Shown: piece by piece, positions 20,227 through 33,900 of the stretch
Layout: every line of letters starts with the position of its first letter
How positions within the stretch are numbered: position 1 is the first letter of the stretch
From: Limnomonas spitsbergensis
Taxonomy: Eukaryota; Chlorophyta; Chlorophyceae; Chlamydomonadales
Direction of reading: 5' to 3'
Length of the DNA stretch: 64,000 bases
Assembly: GCA_037349105.1 (NCBI GenBank)
Contig: JAYJMM010000039.1
Coordinates: forward strand, 3,585,001 to 3,649,000
Translations under genes and position numbers: made by a program
Notes under the pieces: generated by a model
What the model was told of the DNA's origin: nothing
The model's input: the letters and a program-made list of their open reading frames with translations, nothing else
The model's database searches: none

Positions 20227-21587
20227 ATGCGTCTGTTCGGAATTTTCGGGGGTGACACGCCCGATTCAAAGCCTTCTGCAGAGTCAACAGAAGCAGCGCT
20301 ATCGACGACCCTCAAATCAAGACCAGCTCCGATCGGGCCGGATGGTAAACCGAAACGGATCTGCTGCTCTTGCCCGGACACGAAGGCAAGCTTCCTCTAG
20401 CGGCCTCGGTAGCTGTCCAAATGGCCGCTGTATCACAGCATGCTGGGGCATGGCCAATTGCATGAAAAGGGTGTTCTTCCATTGATATTAGTGCACACCA
20501 GACCACCCGAGTCAGCAGTGATTTATGCACCACGCACATAAGTAGGCGCATGGTCAAATAAGGCACTACGTGGGGAAGAAGGTGCATGGTGCAGCGCCAT
20601 AGCAAAATACCAGTGCCGCTACACCTGACTGAAAAATCCGAAACCTGTGAACCATGTATTGCAAACATGCATACTTGTCGCCTGCCTGTCTGAATGTGAG
20701 GATGACGCATCGCTAAGCTTCGCCTGAAATTGAGCCTAGATGAGAACGGTCCCCCAGTGACACGAATTGCCACTGAACAGGCATTCTTGCCGCCTGCCTG
20801 CCTGTCTAACTGACTGACTGACTTTCTGCATGTTATGCCACTTCACTCCTTTGAGCCTAGTTGAGAACGGTCCCCGAGTGACTCGTATTGCCTCTCAACA
20901 TTCATTCTTGCTGCCTACCTGCTTGCCTGTCTGACTGACTGACTGTGAGTTTAACAGGCTGCTTAACTCCGTTCCATTGAGCCTCATTGAGAAAAGGTCC
21001 TGTGTGACACGCATTGACGAATTGCCTATCTACATGCAGAAGCTTCGAGATGCATGCGTGGCAGAGAGAGGTGCGACATGCCTGGACAAAATGCATACGT
21101 GTGACAATTTAGTAACTGTTTGCAGCACGGCTTGGATATCTGAGTTGTCACGGCCGATTTGTCTTCCATGGTGACTCAGCTACACTTAAACAGCTGCATC
21201 TAGGCCTACGGAAAGTGGGGGATGTTGCAAATGCTGCAGCAAGCCCTGTTGCTTAGCGTCCTCACTGCAGGCCAGTCAGGTCTGGTCCTCATCTGCCCAA
21301 TAATGGCTTACCAGCATCCACCCAAATTTAGCCTGTTCTGCACTTCAATAAACACTGCTGGCAGCCCACCAGCACAAGCATTCACCCCATGGCCTGCTGG
21401 TTTAGGGTTCAGGGTTGGCACACTTTCTCGGCCTGCCGAGACCAGGCTATCATCCTGTTGCGTTTTATCGTGTTTTGCAGGGGAGGAGCATCCGTACTGT
21501 CAGGCCTTGATAGAGGCCCACAAGGCTTGCCTGCGAGTGGAGGGCTTCAATGTGCGTGAGCGTCTGAGGGGGGGGAGTGGGATGTAA
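20227..21587 (+). CDS. COX17: COX17 copper chaperone for cytochrome c oxidase, three exons
   Basis: COX17 is a small protein of the mitochondrial intermembrane space that hands copper to SCO1 and COX11 for cytochrome c oxidase assembly. Exons 20227-20385, 21040-21070 and 21481-21587 join in frame to 98 residues. The core shows the copper site ICCSC, the first twin motif C-x9-C (CPDTKKLRDAC) and the second C-x9-C (CQALIEAHKAC), as expected for the coiled-coil-helix fold oxidised by MIA40. The start is the ATG at 20227, giving MRLFGIFGGD; a Ser/Pro-rich N-terminal extension makes it longer than typical plant proteins of under 80 residues. Intron 1 appears to use a GC donor (ACGAAG then GCAAGC) with a normal CAG acceptor, the only choice seen that preserves the CPDTKKLRDAC motif. 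The C-terminal tail RERLRGGSGM is lineage-specific. Confidence 0.93.
20733..21039 (+). repeat. Acceptor-proximal triplication in COX17 intron 1
   Basis: A unit of about 120 bp ('gagcctagttgagaacggtc' then 'gtattgcctctcaac' and CTGACTGACTGAC) occurs three times, at 20730, 20850 and 20975. The last runs into the exon 2 acceptor. Confidence 0.75.
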
Positions 21588-23704
21588 GGGTTCAGTGGCT
21601 GGGGAGGAGGGTAAGATTCAGGGATCAGCAGCTGCGATGGATGGAAGTACGATTTCGGATTTGGAGGTTGGGGGGCATAAGGATTTAGGGTTCAACAGGT
21701 CTGGGGGGAGGATTGATGGTTCAGCGGCTTGGCAGGGTTGAGGCATTTGGAAATAGTGAATTGGTCTCGTAAGAGCTGCCAAATGGTGTTGCTGCTGTTT
21801 TTTATGCTGGAATCCATGCTCAACCTACAACATGCTCAAACGGCAGAAGCTGCGAGGGCTGCCGCCTCTGTCTTTGCTGTCTTTCATTTCAGCTGTTGTT
21901 TTGAGTGCCTGTTGCCACTGAAGTCATTTCAAATAAATGTCAAAAAGCTGTACCCTAGAATTATGCACTGTCGCACACTGGATTTCCTTGCAGGTCTAGT
22001 CATGCTCTCGGGGAAACCGCTGCTACGAGCAAGTGCCACCCCAAAGTGCCCTCCATGCATGCTGCACCAGCCGAAAGGAGTGTGCTTGCGTGCTCACAAA
22101 CTTAAGGCTGCGGCTCGGCGCCGTCAGCACGGCTGACACTAGAGGACGGCGCAGTGGTCAGCAGCGTGACAGGCGGTGCTGCCTACGATGTTGGGCTAGG
22201 GGAGACGGCGACCATGTGGAGGACGCACTGCATGCTTGTTTTCAAAGCCCCAGTATGCAAGATTAACTTAGAGTGCGGATGGGCAGGTCCCCCGAACGAT
22301 GCTAGAGACTTGGAAGTCCTATTTAAAAGAGTTGTACCGGGGCAGGCTTGGGTGGGATGCCCTGGCCTTTATGGACAACGTGGTAGATATCGTTGAGGCG
22401 TAGACATTTTCAGAGGTTGGAGCTTCCTTTGTATTTACCAGCCTTTTGCTTTTGTCCCTTCACTCAATCCCCACTTTTTCCTCCTTTATTTTGTCCTGCC
22501 CCGGTGTTCTGTGTTTCTTTCCTCCCAACTCTTTAGTTAGGCGCCCGTGCAGCTGAACCTTATTTGAGCAGGACCCAGAGGTGTAACGTCATTGGCATAC
22601 GGGCGAGACTTTTTCCTTGGGCACTGCTCAGAGTGTATCCCTGGTAGTTCTCCAAACAGCTTTCTGCGCCAATTACAAGAGCAAATTCTGAGTTTAAGTC
22701 ATCTCGAAACTGCCAGAAGACTGTAGCTGAACATCAAACGTGGCGGTACCAGGTTCCTTTTACAGAGATGGTTCCTTTTACAGAAACAGGTCCACACTGG
22801 CAAAAGGGCCTTGTGACACTAAAATCAGAATTTATGAAGGTACAAGCAGGGTTTCATGTCTTGACAGCCTTCAGGTTTCGTATGACGAGCCCGAACTGGG
22901 AACAAACTGGCTTAAATCACCGACAGATTTGACCAGCTTCAGGTTGTCAGGGAGTTTTGGCCCACGCTTCACCGATTTTAGACGGCAGCTAAAACAGCCT
23001 CCAAGAAGCACGAAGCCTCCTCAAAACTGGTTAAGCATATTCGGAAAAGGATGCATCCACATGGATGCATACAAGATGGGTGGAAGATACATGGATAAAC
23101 TGCTTCAAAATTGTGCTAAGTCAGACTGCAACACAGGCTCAGTAAATTCCATGCAAAAACCGCAAGGGGACGACGAAGACAAAACGGCAAGGGGCAAGAA
23201 AATATCACACACACATAGCTAGCACAAGCTAAACGGTCCAAAAGTAAATATATGAAGAGTCAGGGATCATTCAGGTTTGTCTCACAAACAGGTTGTCCGC
23301 TCATGCCTTTTCGACATTTTGTCAGCTGCATGGGAGCAGCCAACAAGCAGCCGCATGGGGATACACCACTGTTCACAAAGAAAGCGGGCCAGCTTTCAGA
23401 CTGCAGCAAGTCCGGCTCCCAGCTCTCAGCCCGCATAATGAATCAAGACTTGAACGATCAGTTGAGGTGACGGAGTCAACGGAAGGTAGCGGCCATGCAT
23501 GCAGGGCATGACTACATGAGAGGATCGGACGGTGCTAAGCATTGTGCCAGAAGCAGTCTGTACCACCCCCATCGATTCAAGCTCTACTTTATTGACCATC
23601 AGGGACTCAGCTCACAAAGCAGGATTATTCACATACAGCAGCACGTCCTTGCACCTGGATGTTCTCCTTTGTTGCTATTGTAGTCCGAGTGGGTTGTTGC
23701 TGCT
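21588..23704. other. Region without a supported gene
   Basis: This stretch holds the COX17 3' untranslated region, with a possible TGTAA poly(A) signal near 22579, and otherwise unique sequence. An open frame of 160 codons at 22740-23222 has no recognisable domain or splice context. A copy of the dispersed 'gcaggacccagaggtgtaa' element lies at 22565-22620. Confidence 0.4.
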
Positions 23705-24139
23705 TTATGAGGCAAGCTCGATGGCGGACACTCTCTGGCTTCCGTCGCTAGACAGGTTACGGGAAGAGCCGCGAGTAGGCGCGAAGTCGCTCATCTCCAT
23801 GTCTTCGCTGCCTGCTGGGGCGCGCGACTTCTTTGGGGGCGGGCTCTCTGTCGAGACTTTCTTGACCGGCATCATGGACTTGAAAGCGGTTGAGCTGTTG
23901 GTGGCCGCGGCCGACCAGGCAGATTTCATGCCGTTGGCGAAGGAGAGCATATTGGTGAGCCGGTGGATGCTGTTTTCAGTCGAGAGTGGGGAGCCGGGTC
24001 TCGGGAGCAGCAACGTCGGGTAGTTCGCGCGATTGAAGAGAGGGCGTGCTTGTGAACCTGTGGGGATTGCAGGAAGTGCCTGGTGAATGTGGTGTGAGAA
24101 GAGCCGAGGCTTTTGCTGTGGATCAGGAGGACGAGCCAT
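23705..24139 (-). CDS. Hypothetical protein, possibly only a terminal exon
   Basis: A minus-strand frame of 144 codons starts at 24139 and ends at 23705. The part after 24057 (RPLFNRANYPTLLLPRPGS through MPVKKVSTESPPPKKSRAP to SAIELAS) looks coding: it is Ser/Pro/Lys-rich, with a basic PPPKKSR stretch that could be a nuclear signal. A good acceptor (CCCCACAG) ends at 24058, so this may be the last exon of a gene whose upstream exons were not found, rather than a single-exon gene. It faces away from the coiled-coil gene beginning at 24975. No family recognised. Confidence 0.4.
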   Translation of the reverse strand: MARPPDPQQKPRLFSHHIHQALPAIPTGSQARPLFNRANYPTLLLPRPGSPLSTENSIHRLTNMLSFANGMKSAWSAAATNSSTAFKSMMPVKKVSTESPPPKKSRAPAGSEDMEMSDFAPTRGSSRNLSSDGSQRVSAIELAS

Positions 24140-24974
24140 CCGGATTTGGGAATCTCCGACAACACTTGGCCATTACAGCAGCTCCGGGCAGGCGCGGGTG
24201 GGTCAGGGGGCAGTTTCCGCATTTTCGGTATCACGGACCGACAAGCCATGCGCCATATCCGAGTGACTGCTACAGAGCGTCTGCTATACCTAGAGCATTG
24301 GAGAGGGGGGTCGCGGCCCATTGGCCGGGGCGTATTCTCACCTTTTTAGTCAAATGGGGCAATGGAGATTCCTTATATTCCTTTGGGGATAAGAAGTGGG
24401 CTGAGGTCTTACAACAAACAACGTGGTAACCTTTATCGGCGAGAATCAGGGGTAGGTGACAACGAAGCGATTGACGTTGCACATGATTGTCCTGATTGAT
24501 GACCGGCGTGGAGTAAAAGTGTGGGAGTGTGAACACCCGAGTTGCGTGTGCTCTAGTCACGCTTTGTGAACTCCTAAAAGAAGTCTCGGATGGACCGTAC
24601 GCACCATATTCTGTGCTTCGTAGCATACGGATGTATCCCTGCTTGCGTGCCTGTGCCCTACACACACTCCGCATCCGCGATAAAGTGGTAAATGTGTGGG
24701 AGGCAAGGATGATAAGTGTGGATGTGCACCAGAAAGTTCTTTGAACCCCCTGCTTTGAACGGTACGGCGTCCCGACAGTTGACTGTTGGCACTTGCCAGA
24801 GTGCATCTCTTGTTCCGACCGTGCTCAACCTGAAACACGCCTGCGCATCGCATCCATTGCTTTAACGCTGAATCAATAAGCCAGAGGAAGCGCCATCTCT
24901 GCTGTACCTGACAACACGTAGCTACTGCCGCACACAAATATCACGAACGCAGAGCACCGGTTCAAGCAATCATT

Positions 24975-27900
24975 ATGGCAGAATTGAGGAAGAGTGTGGA
25001 CGACCTGGCGACCATTCAGGACGCGAGAAGGTAGGGAGCTGTCTATCGTCGCCATCAGCCTGCTGAAGGAGAGGAATTGCGATGCACCTTACCTTGCATG
25101 CGGGTCAGCAATACTGCTGATCTTCGCCAGTCCGTGCGGGGAACTCAAACAATTTCGCCTTCTCCAACGCCAGCAGGGGCGCGAGGAAGTCAGGCAATGA
25201 GTACCCGACCGCTTCCTCCGGCGCATGGTCACAAAGGTATGCCCATTCAATTTTTTCGCCTACCTAAACCATTTCCCTGTATCCTGGACCAGCCCCTAGA
25301 CTCAACCCTACTCATGCCTTTACCCCTGACCACACCCCTAACATTTGCCTATGCTTCCATATTTATGTCCATGTAGATCCTCCGGACGATACAGCGGCAG
25401 TAAACTCATGTCTCAAAGCATGGACCTCACGCACGTCCTCCACTCCAATGCATCAAAATCCAAGGTTTGCAGATCTATGCCTCCCTGTATTAGGTTTTGG
25501 GTCAATGTACCCCTAAACACTCGAGTGTCTCATGTCCTAGCTCGGGTTTAGGGTCTAATCTAGAGTCTAAATTAGGGTATAGGGTTTCCACTTAAGCCAA
25601 ACTCTCTCACCCTCCCTCCCTGCCTCAAACCACAGAACACCGTTAGCAGCTCAGCCGCCGCCGCCGCCGCCGCCGCTGCTGCTATTGCACCCGGCGCGGT
25701 CAGGAGCAACCGACGGGCCTCCTTCGCAATCCCACCGCTTCCTAGTCCCTCAAAGCCTCAGAGGCAACCCCCTGGACCTCTGCTTCCCGCGGCGCGAACG
25801 TCTCGGCTCCCCACCTCGTCCTTCCACCTCCCAGGAAACGGGGGCCGTAGCGACCAAGATGCTGACTCAGCGGCCTCAAGGGCGGTCGCGGCCGAGCTGA
25901 GGGCCGCCGCCGCCGCGCCCGCTGCGGGCAAGGCGGCCGCCGGCTGCTCGCCATCGGGAGGTGTGGCAGCAGGGGCGGGGGGCGGCCTGTCGGCGGAGGA
26001 CGTTGCGGCTCTTCAGGCAGACGTGGCACGCCTGAAGGTGAGGCTGGAGGGGCTGTGCTACTGCTGCTGTCACTTCTACTGCTACTGCTACTGTTGCTGC
26101 TACTGCTGCAACTGCTACTGTCTATGCTACTCCTGTCGCCGTTGCTGCTGCAACTGCTGTTGCTACTGCTACTGCACCGCCACTACTGCTGGTGCTACTG
26201 CTTCTGCTCCGCTGCTGCTGCTGCTGCCCAAGCTCACCCCCCTCTTGCACCCCTATGCAGGAGGAGCTGATGCGGATGGAGGCAGGGGGCCTGTCCCTGC
26301 ACCACCAGAACCATGCCCTCAACATCCAGCTGGGAAGCCTGCAGACGGACTACGCAAAGTGAGTTGCTGTCTCAGTGGGTGAGCGGCCTTGTGCGCCCTT
26401 TCAGCGAGCTACTTCTTCATCCCTTTGGATTGTCTGCCGACTGATTAATGGTACTCAAAATGTGTTATTATTTAACTGTCCAGCTGGGGTGTCTGCAGAC
26501 TGATTACTCAAAGTGAGTTACTCCTCAACTGTCCAGCTGGGGTGCCTGTCATCTGATTACTCAAAGTGAGTAGCTCCTTGACCATCCTTGCCGGGAAGCC
26601 TCCTCGCAGATTACTCAAAATGCGCTTTTCCTCTGGACTTCTGCACTCATCAGCTTTGCGCTCCGCTCTCCTGCTCTCAGGCCCCACCGCCCTGCCCCTG
26701 CTTCCCTACCCCACTGCCCTACCTCCACTGCCCTACCCCCACTGCCCTGCCCTACTGCCCTGTCCCTGCTTCCCTACCCCACCGCCCTGTCCCTGCTTCC
26801 CTACCCCACTGCCCTACCCCCACTGCCCTACCCCCACTGCCCTGTTCCTCCGCTGCCCTTCCCCCACCACCCTGCCTTTCCGTTGTCTTACCCCAGGTCC
26901 CAGGTCGATCTGCGAGAGTGCCAGGACCGCATCGCTGCTGCCAGCTTCACATCGCAGATATACACCAAGGTGCAGTGCTGTGAAACCAGGGTGGATTGGG
27001 GTGTGGGGGGGATATGGGCTAAACCCTGGTAGTCAACCAGGAGGGGTGGATTGGGGTGGGGGGGGGATATGGGCTAAACCCTGGTAGTCAACCAGGAGGG
27101 GTGGATTGGGGTGTGTGTGGGGGGGGGCATGGGCTTAAGCCTGGTAGTAATTCAGGAGGGGTGGATTGGGGTGTGTGTGTGTTGGGGGGGGGGACTGGTG
27201 AAAAAGAAGGAAACGCGGAGGATCGACATGTTTTTGTGATGCATTTATGTTCCCCTCCGCCTGCTTGCCCTTCTCAGGCCCTCTCTGAGTCGGTCTGTGA
27301 GAGCGCCCGGACGCAGAACACCCTCAAGGGCGTCTCGGTGCCGCTCGAGGCTGCGGCGGAGGAGCTGCGCGCGGTGGAGGCGCGGCATGCGGTGGAGCAG
27401 AGCCTGAGGCGGGAGGTTCAGGCGCAGCTGCGGGCCTCTGTGAGGGAGCTGCAGGCCGGCAAGGAGACGCTGGCCGAGGAGCGGGGCTGGAGGAGGGAGG
27501 TGCAGGGGCAGCTGCGGGACACGGAGGCGCGGCTGGCTGAGGAGCAGGGGTTGAGGCGGGAGGTGCAGGCGCAGCTGCGGTTGCAGGTGGGCCTTGTTCT
27601 CCCGTATTAGGAAGGGGTTGGTTGAAGTGTGATACCGGCCTGCTAGCTGGCAGGCAGGCAGGAAGGCACTTGCTCTGAAACCGTCTCCTTGGTTTCAAGC
27701 TGACAGGCAGGTACTGTCTGCGACTCTGCGTTGGGTTGGTTGCTGTTTCTTTATTGATGGAGAGAACAGCGAGCCAAGGTTTCCTTGGGACGGATGTTTT
27801 TTTTTGAAGGAGAGTTCAGGGAGCCCAGGATTCCTTCCTGGAGGGATGTAAGGCTTCCAGTGCACTTGCGATTGGGGAGGCAGGGTGTATCAACAAATCT

Positions 27901-30900
27901 TTTGAAATAAAAGACCAGGGAAGCGGTTGACCGTGCCATTTTTTTGGCAGATTTGAGTTGCCTTCCCTCGTGATCGAGTCAATTATCTCTTTCATTCCCT
28001 TCTCAGGCCCTCTTGGCAAATTGATTGACCCAAACTCTCGATTCCCACCTTGAACTGGCGTCGACGAATCTAGAATTTATTATTTGAATGAGCACCCTCA
28101 ACCCTCAGCAGCTTTCAGTTTCAAGAAAATATGCTTCTATTATACATGGTATGCTCATACCGGTATGCTGTAAAAAATAACGATTGCTGGTGAGTCTTGT
28201 TCTGCTTCGGTAGTCAAGCAGCCGGAGGCATGGTTTCCTTTTGTTTCGGAGAGGGGACCGTTCCAGAAATGCCATCCTGTTGACAAGGCTTCTGGCAACT
28301 AGCCTTGTTTTAGTCCTGGGTAAGTTTTGAGCCACAAATGTCTAAAATAAGGAGAGGAAGGGCCATGAAGGTATCAGTGAGGCAGCCAACCGAGAGGGCG
28401 GGGGGCGGGTTGTTTTCCTTTGTTTAGACAAGTTTCCGTTCGAGAGATGTCATTCCTGATGTCAAGACCTCTGGCAACAAGGCTTATTCTTGGTCCGGGG
28501 TATGTTCTGAGCCACGCATTTAAAGAAAAATGGGAGGGAGGGACATGAAGGTGTCTTTGAGGCCGCAAACCGAGAGGGCAGGGGGGTGGTGGTTTGTGTT
28601 TCGTTTAGGAGGGGGGACCGTTCCAGGAAAGTCCTTCTTTATAACCAGGCCATAAGCAGCCAAGCTTTTTACTCGTCAGGGAGGTGATGGGAGGTAGAGC
28701 CCACGCTGGTTCTTGGTCTGGGGTAAGCTCTGAGCCACAAATGTCTAGAAAGAGGGAAATAAGGGACAGGACGGTGTCTTTGAGGCAGAGAACCAAGAGG
28801 GCAGGGGGCGGGTGGTTTGTTCAGGAGACGGGACCGTTCCAGGATATCCTTTTTGCTAACCAGGCCCTCAGCAGCCCAGGCCTTTAGCAGCCAAGCTTTT
28901 TCCTCGCCGGGGAGGTGATGGGAGGTAGAGCCCACACCTGAGGGTACATGTGGACGGGTCGTGAGCCCCCAGCCTCCTAAACCCCAGACTAGGGTACAGG
29001 TAGCAGGCTTGTGAGAGGAGTGACGTGGCTTCTGGGTGTAGGGGGAATTGGTCCGAGGTTCAGAGTTTCGGGAATCTTGGTGCGGGGTTTGAGGTTTAGG
29101 GAATTTGGCCCGGGGTTCAGGGTTAAGGGAATCTTGGTCTGGGGTTTAAGGGTTAGGGCATGTTGGTCCGGGGTTTGAGGTTTAGGGAATATTGGTCTGG
29201 GGTACGTCCTGAACCACACATTTCTAGAAATAGGGCGGGGGCAGGAAGGAGTATCCGGGGCAGTCAACCGAGAGGGCATGGAGACCAGGTTAGCACAGAC
29301 ATGCTTAGCGGCAGTGTGCGTCCTGGCAAACCTGTGCGGGCCTACGGCTGAGCGGGCGCGGTGAAAGAGGGAGGGGGTGGCAGATGTGTGACGGTGGTGG
29401 GCAGCCAAGCTAGGGGGCAGGGCGCGGGTTGGTGTTTTGTTTTGGAAAGGGTTCCGTTCCAGCCGTGTTACGTAACGTAATTTAGGTTGGATGATGCGAG
29501 TCCCATCAAAATTGGACCATAGCCTGGGATGTTGGCGGTAATCCACCTCTCGTGGCTTCTCACCAATTTCCCATCCTCCGCTTTTAGGAATGTCCTTCCT
29601 GTTCACAAGGCCTGTAGCGTCCAGGCTTGTTCTTGGTCCGGGGTAACTTCTGAGCCACTTATGTCTAGACAGAGGGAAGGAAGGGACAGGACGGTGTCAG
29701 AGGGGCAGGTAACCGGGAGGGCAGTGGGCGGGTTGTTTGTGTTGTGTTCAGGAGAGGGGACCGTTCCAGGAATGTCATTTCCGTTGACAAGGCCTTTGGT
29801 AACCAAACTTATTCTTGGTCTGGGGAGGTGATGGGAGGTAGAGCCCACACCTGAGGGCACAGGTGAGCGGAGTGATTTGGCTTTTGGGCTTGGGAATTTT
29901 GGTCCGGGGTGTAAGGTTCCAGGGTTAAGGGAATCTTCGTCCAGGGTTTAAGGTTTAGGGGATGTTAGTCTGGGGTACGTGAACCGCACATTTCTAGAAT
30001 TAGGGAAGTCAGTCTGAAGGAGTACGTGGGCAGTCAACCGAGAGGGCAGGAAGCGGGTTGTTTTGTTGGAGAAGTTTCCGTTCCAGAAATGTTCCTGGTG
30101 TCAAGGCCTGTGAGGGCAGCCAGCAGAGGGGGCAGGGCGCTGAGCAAGACAGCCCGGAGGGGCCCTGCGGGCATGCCGTTTTTTACATGAATGGTATTTT
30201 GTATACTGTCTAGGGAATGGAGAGCTTTGTTTATGTTCAAGTTCATAGATGATCATTTAGATTTCTCTGCCCTGCATGAATTATATATATGCTTCGCGAT
30301 GCATTTGCCTGGTCGATCGGACAAACCCCGTTTGCTTATCTTCGATGCTTGTGGGGACCAGCGAGTGGCTGCATTGCATTCGCCTGGGTCCCCCGGTCGG
30401 ACGGACCATTTGCCTGGGCCCTGGGGACCAGGTGGGGCTGCGTCGCTGGAGCCAGCTCTTGAAGATGGTTGAGGGTTTAGGTTCTGATGCTTGGGGACCA
30501 GGGTTGAGGTTCTGATGCTTGGGGACCAGGGTGTGGCTGCATCGCTTAAGCCAGCTGTGGAAAAGCTTATGATCCGTCACCTCTACGCGCCCACTCAACA
30601 GCCTTTTTCGAAACGGCAGTTGGTTTGAATTGGGAGTTATACGTAGGAATGGCCTCAAATTGCCGTGGTAACAACTTGTGGCCGGTTACAAACCCTGAAC
30701 CCTGCTTGCCAGGCCGGGTTCAGGGCACTGTCTGACCCGTAGTACGTAGTACGGGTCTGACAGTGCCAGTCTCAAGCCATCTCGATTTGTGAACCAGGCT
30801 TTGTGAAAGATGGTAGTTTGTGTGCATTGGTTTTGTTTAAACAATAAACCGGAAGCCCTAGAAACATCCTGGTGTTTGCGTTGTGTTCGGGTTGAAACCT

Positions 30901-33900
30901 TCAACCCCAGAAACATGAGGGTGTTTGCGTAAGGACTAAATTGAAACCCTGAATCCCAGGAACATGAGGGTGTTTTTATCAGTGCACGCAAGACACTGCC
31001 CTCAGAGGGTGCCAAGACGGCCCAGTGGTGGCTGCGGGGCAGCCGCCTACGGACGCGACGAGGACTCAATGCTGACCGGCTTACTTCCGCCAGAGGGCTT
31101 GCTGCACCTAGCTTCCTCGGCTGTAGGGCCTAAATTAGGGAAGTGGGGTTTAGGGCCTTGATGTGGCTGAAGCATGTTGACATAAACAGTGACATCTGCC
31201 ACCTCTCAATTCCTCTGCAGGTGCAGGATTTAGGTTTCAGTCGAAGATAGATATTTGCTTACAAACTTGCTTCGCAGTCTTATGATCAACTGGCTGCAGG
31301 AGTTGACTCTTGGTCGATTGGCTAAGGCATCCTGGCTTGCGTACTGGCTTGTTAGATGCAGGCTGCTTGGCAGTGCCCATGCAGGTGCTGGTGTACAACA
31401 GATCGGCTGAGCAATCTTGGCCGGCATGTTAGACACAGGATGCTTTGCAGTGCCCATGCAGGTGTGTCAGTTTACGATCAAGTGGCTGAGCAATCGTTAC
31501 TTACGTACCAGCTTCTTAGACACGGGCTGCTTCGCAATGCCCATACAGATGGAAGCGCACGATCGCTTGGCTGAGCAATTTTGGCCGGCTTGTTATACAC
31601 AAGATGCTTTGCAGTGCTCATGCAGGTGTGTCAGTTTTCGATTGACTGGCTGAGCAATCCTTGATTACGAATCGGCTTTGTAGGCTATGATTGAGTGGCT
31701 GAGCAATCGTTGCTTACCGACTGGTGTGTTAGACACAGGCTGCTTTGCAATGCCCATGCAGGTGGAAGCGCACGACCGATTGGCTGAGGAAGCTGTGCAG
31801 AACGTGGCAGCTGCTGAGCAGCTGCAGAACCAGTTGCAGGCCAGGTGAGATACAATGAGGGAGGGTGGGGTGACCGGGGGGAGGAGCCAGAAGGGGGGGG
31901 CAGCCGGGGGGAGGGTGAGGTGACCGGGGGGAGGAGCCGGAAGGGGGGGGGAGGGTGGGGCGACCGGGGGGAGGGGGGCGCATAAGCCAAGATCTACAAT
32001 CGTCATGGTCAGAGAGAGAGGGGGGAGGGGGGCCTTGTGCAGCAAGGTGCCTGCTGCCTCGTCCATTGTCGGTAGGTCGGTCAAGCTTAGGTAAGGGCTG
32101 TGAGGGGGTGGGTGCAGCAAGGTGCGTGCTGCCTCGTCCATTGTCGGTAGGTCGGTCAAGCTTTGGTCAGGGCTGTGAGGGGATGGGTGCAGCAAGGTGC
32201 CTGCTGCCTCGTCCATTGTCGGTAGGTCGGTCAAGCTTTGGTCAGGGCTGTGAGGGGGTGGGTGCAGCAAGGTGCCTGCTGCCTCGTCCATTGTCGGTAG
32301 GTCGGTCAAGCTTTGGTCAGGGCTGTGAGGGGGTGGGTGCAGCAAGGTACCTGCTGCCTCGTCCATTGTCGGTAGGTCAGTCAAGCTTTGGTCAGGGCTG
32401 TGAGGGGGTGGGTGCAGCAAGGTGCCTGCTGCCTCGTCCATTGTCGGTAGGTCGGTCAAGCTTTGGTCAGGGCTGTGAGGGGGTGGGTGCAGCAAGGTGC
32501 CTGCTGCCTCGTCCATTGTCGGTAGGTCGGTCAAGCTTTGGTCAGGGCTGTGAGGGGGTGGGTGCAGCAAGGTACCTGCTGCCTCGTCCATTGTCGGTAG
32601 GTCGGTCAAGCTTTGGTCAGGGCTGTGAGGGGGTGGGTGCAGCAAGGTACCTGCTGCCTCGTCCATTGTCGGTAGGTCGGTCAAGCTTTGGTCAGGGCTG
32701 TGAGGGGGTGGGTGCAGCAAGGTGCCTGCTGCCTCGTCCATTGTCGGTAGGTCGGTCAAGCTTTGGTCAGGGCTGTGAGGGGGTGGGTGCAGCAAGGTAC
32801 CTGCTGCCTCGTCCATTGTCGGTCGGTCGGTCAAGCTTTGGTCAGGGCTGTGAGGGGGTGGGTGCAGCAAGGTGCCTGCTGCCTCGTCCATTGTCGGTAG
32901 GTCGGTCAAGCTTTGGTCAGGGCTGTGAGGGGGTGGGTGCAGCAAGGTACCTGCTGCCTCGTCCATTGTCGGTAGGTCGGTCAAGCTTTGGTCAGGGCTG
33001 TGAGGGGGTGGGTGCAGCAAGGTACCTGCTGCCTCGTCCATTGTCGGTAGGTCGGTCAAGCTTTGGTCAGGGCTGTGAGGGGGTGGGTGCAGCAAGGTGC
33101 CTGCTGCCTCGTCCATTGTCGGTAGGTCGGTCAAGCTTTGGTCAGGGCTGTGAGGGGGTGGGTGCAGCAAGGTGCCTGCTGCCTCGTCCATTGTCGGTAG
33201 GTCGGTCAAGCTTTGGTCAGGGCTGTGAGGGGGTGGGTGCAGCAAGGTACCTGCTGCCTCGTCCATTGTCGGTCGGTCGGTCAAGCTTTGGTCAGGGCTG
33301 TGAGGGGGTGGGTGCAGCAAGGTGCCTGCTGCCTCGTCCATTGTCGGTAGGTCGGTCAAGCTTTGGTCAGGGCTGTGAGGGGGTGGGTGCAGCAAGGTAC
33401 CTGCTGCCTCGTCCATTGTCGGTAGGTCGGTCAAGCTTTGGTCAGGGCTGTGAGGGGGTGGGTGCAGCAAGGTACCTGCTGCCTCGTCCATTGTCGGTAG
33501 GTCGGTCAAGCTTTGGTCAGGGCTGTGAGGGGGTGGGTGCAGCAAGGTGCCTGCTGCCTCGTCCATTGTCGGTAGGTCGGTCAAGCTTTGGTCAGGGCTG
33601 TGAGGGGGTGGGTGCAGCAAGGTGCCTGCTGCCTCGTCCATTGTCGGTAGGTCGGTCAAGCTTTGGTCAGGGCTGTGAGGGGGTGGGTGCAGCAAGGTGC
33701 CTGCTGCCTCGTCCATTGTCGGTAGGTCGGTCAAGCTTTGGTCAGGGCTGTGAGGGGGTGGGTGCAGCAAGGTGCCTGCTGCCTCGTCCATTGTCGGTAG
33801 GTCGGTCAAGCTTTGGTCAGGGCTGTGAGGGGGTGGGTGCAGCAAGGTACCTGCTGCCTCGTCCATTGTCGGTCGGTCGGTCAAGCTTTGGTCAGGGCTG

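Noticed and set aside
22740..23222. 160-codon plus-strand frame
   Set aside because: No domain, splice sites or supportive composition; more likely non-coding 3' flank.
25077..25376. Alternative exon 2 frame of the coiled-coil gene (acceptor near 25096)
   Set aside because: It leaves one base at the donor and breaks the frame into exon 3; the acceptor at 25171-25173 restores phase across exons 1-4.
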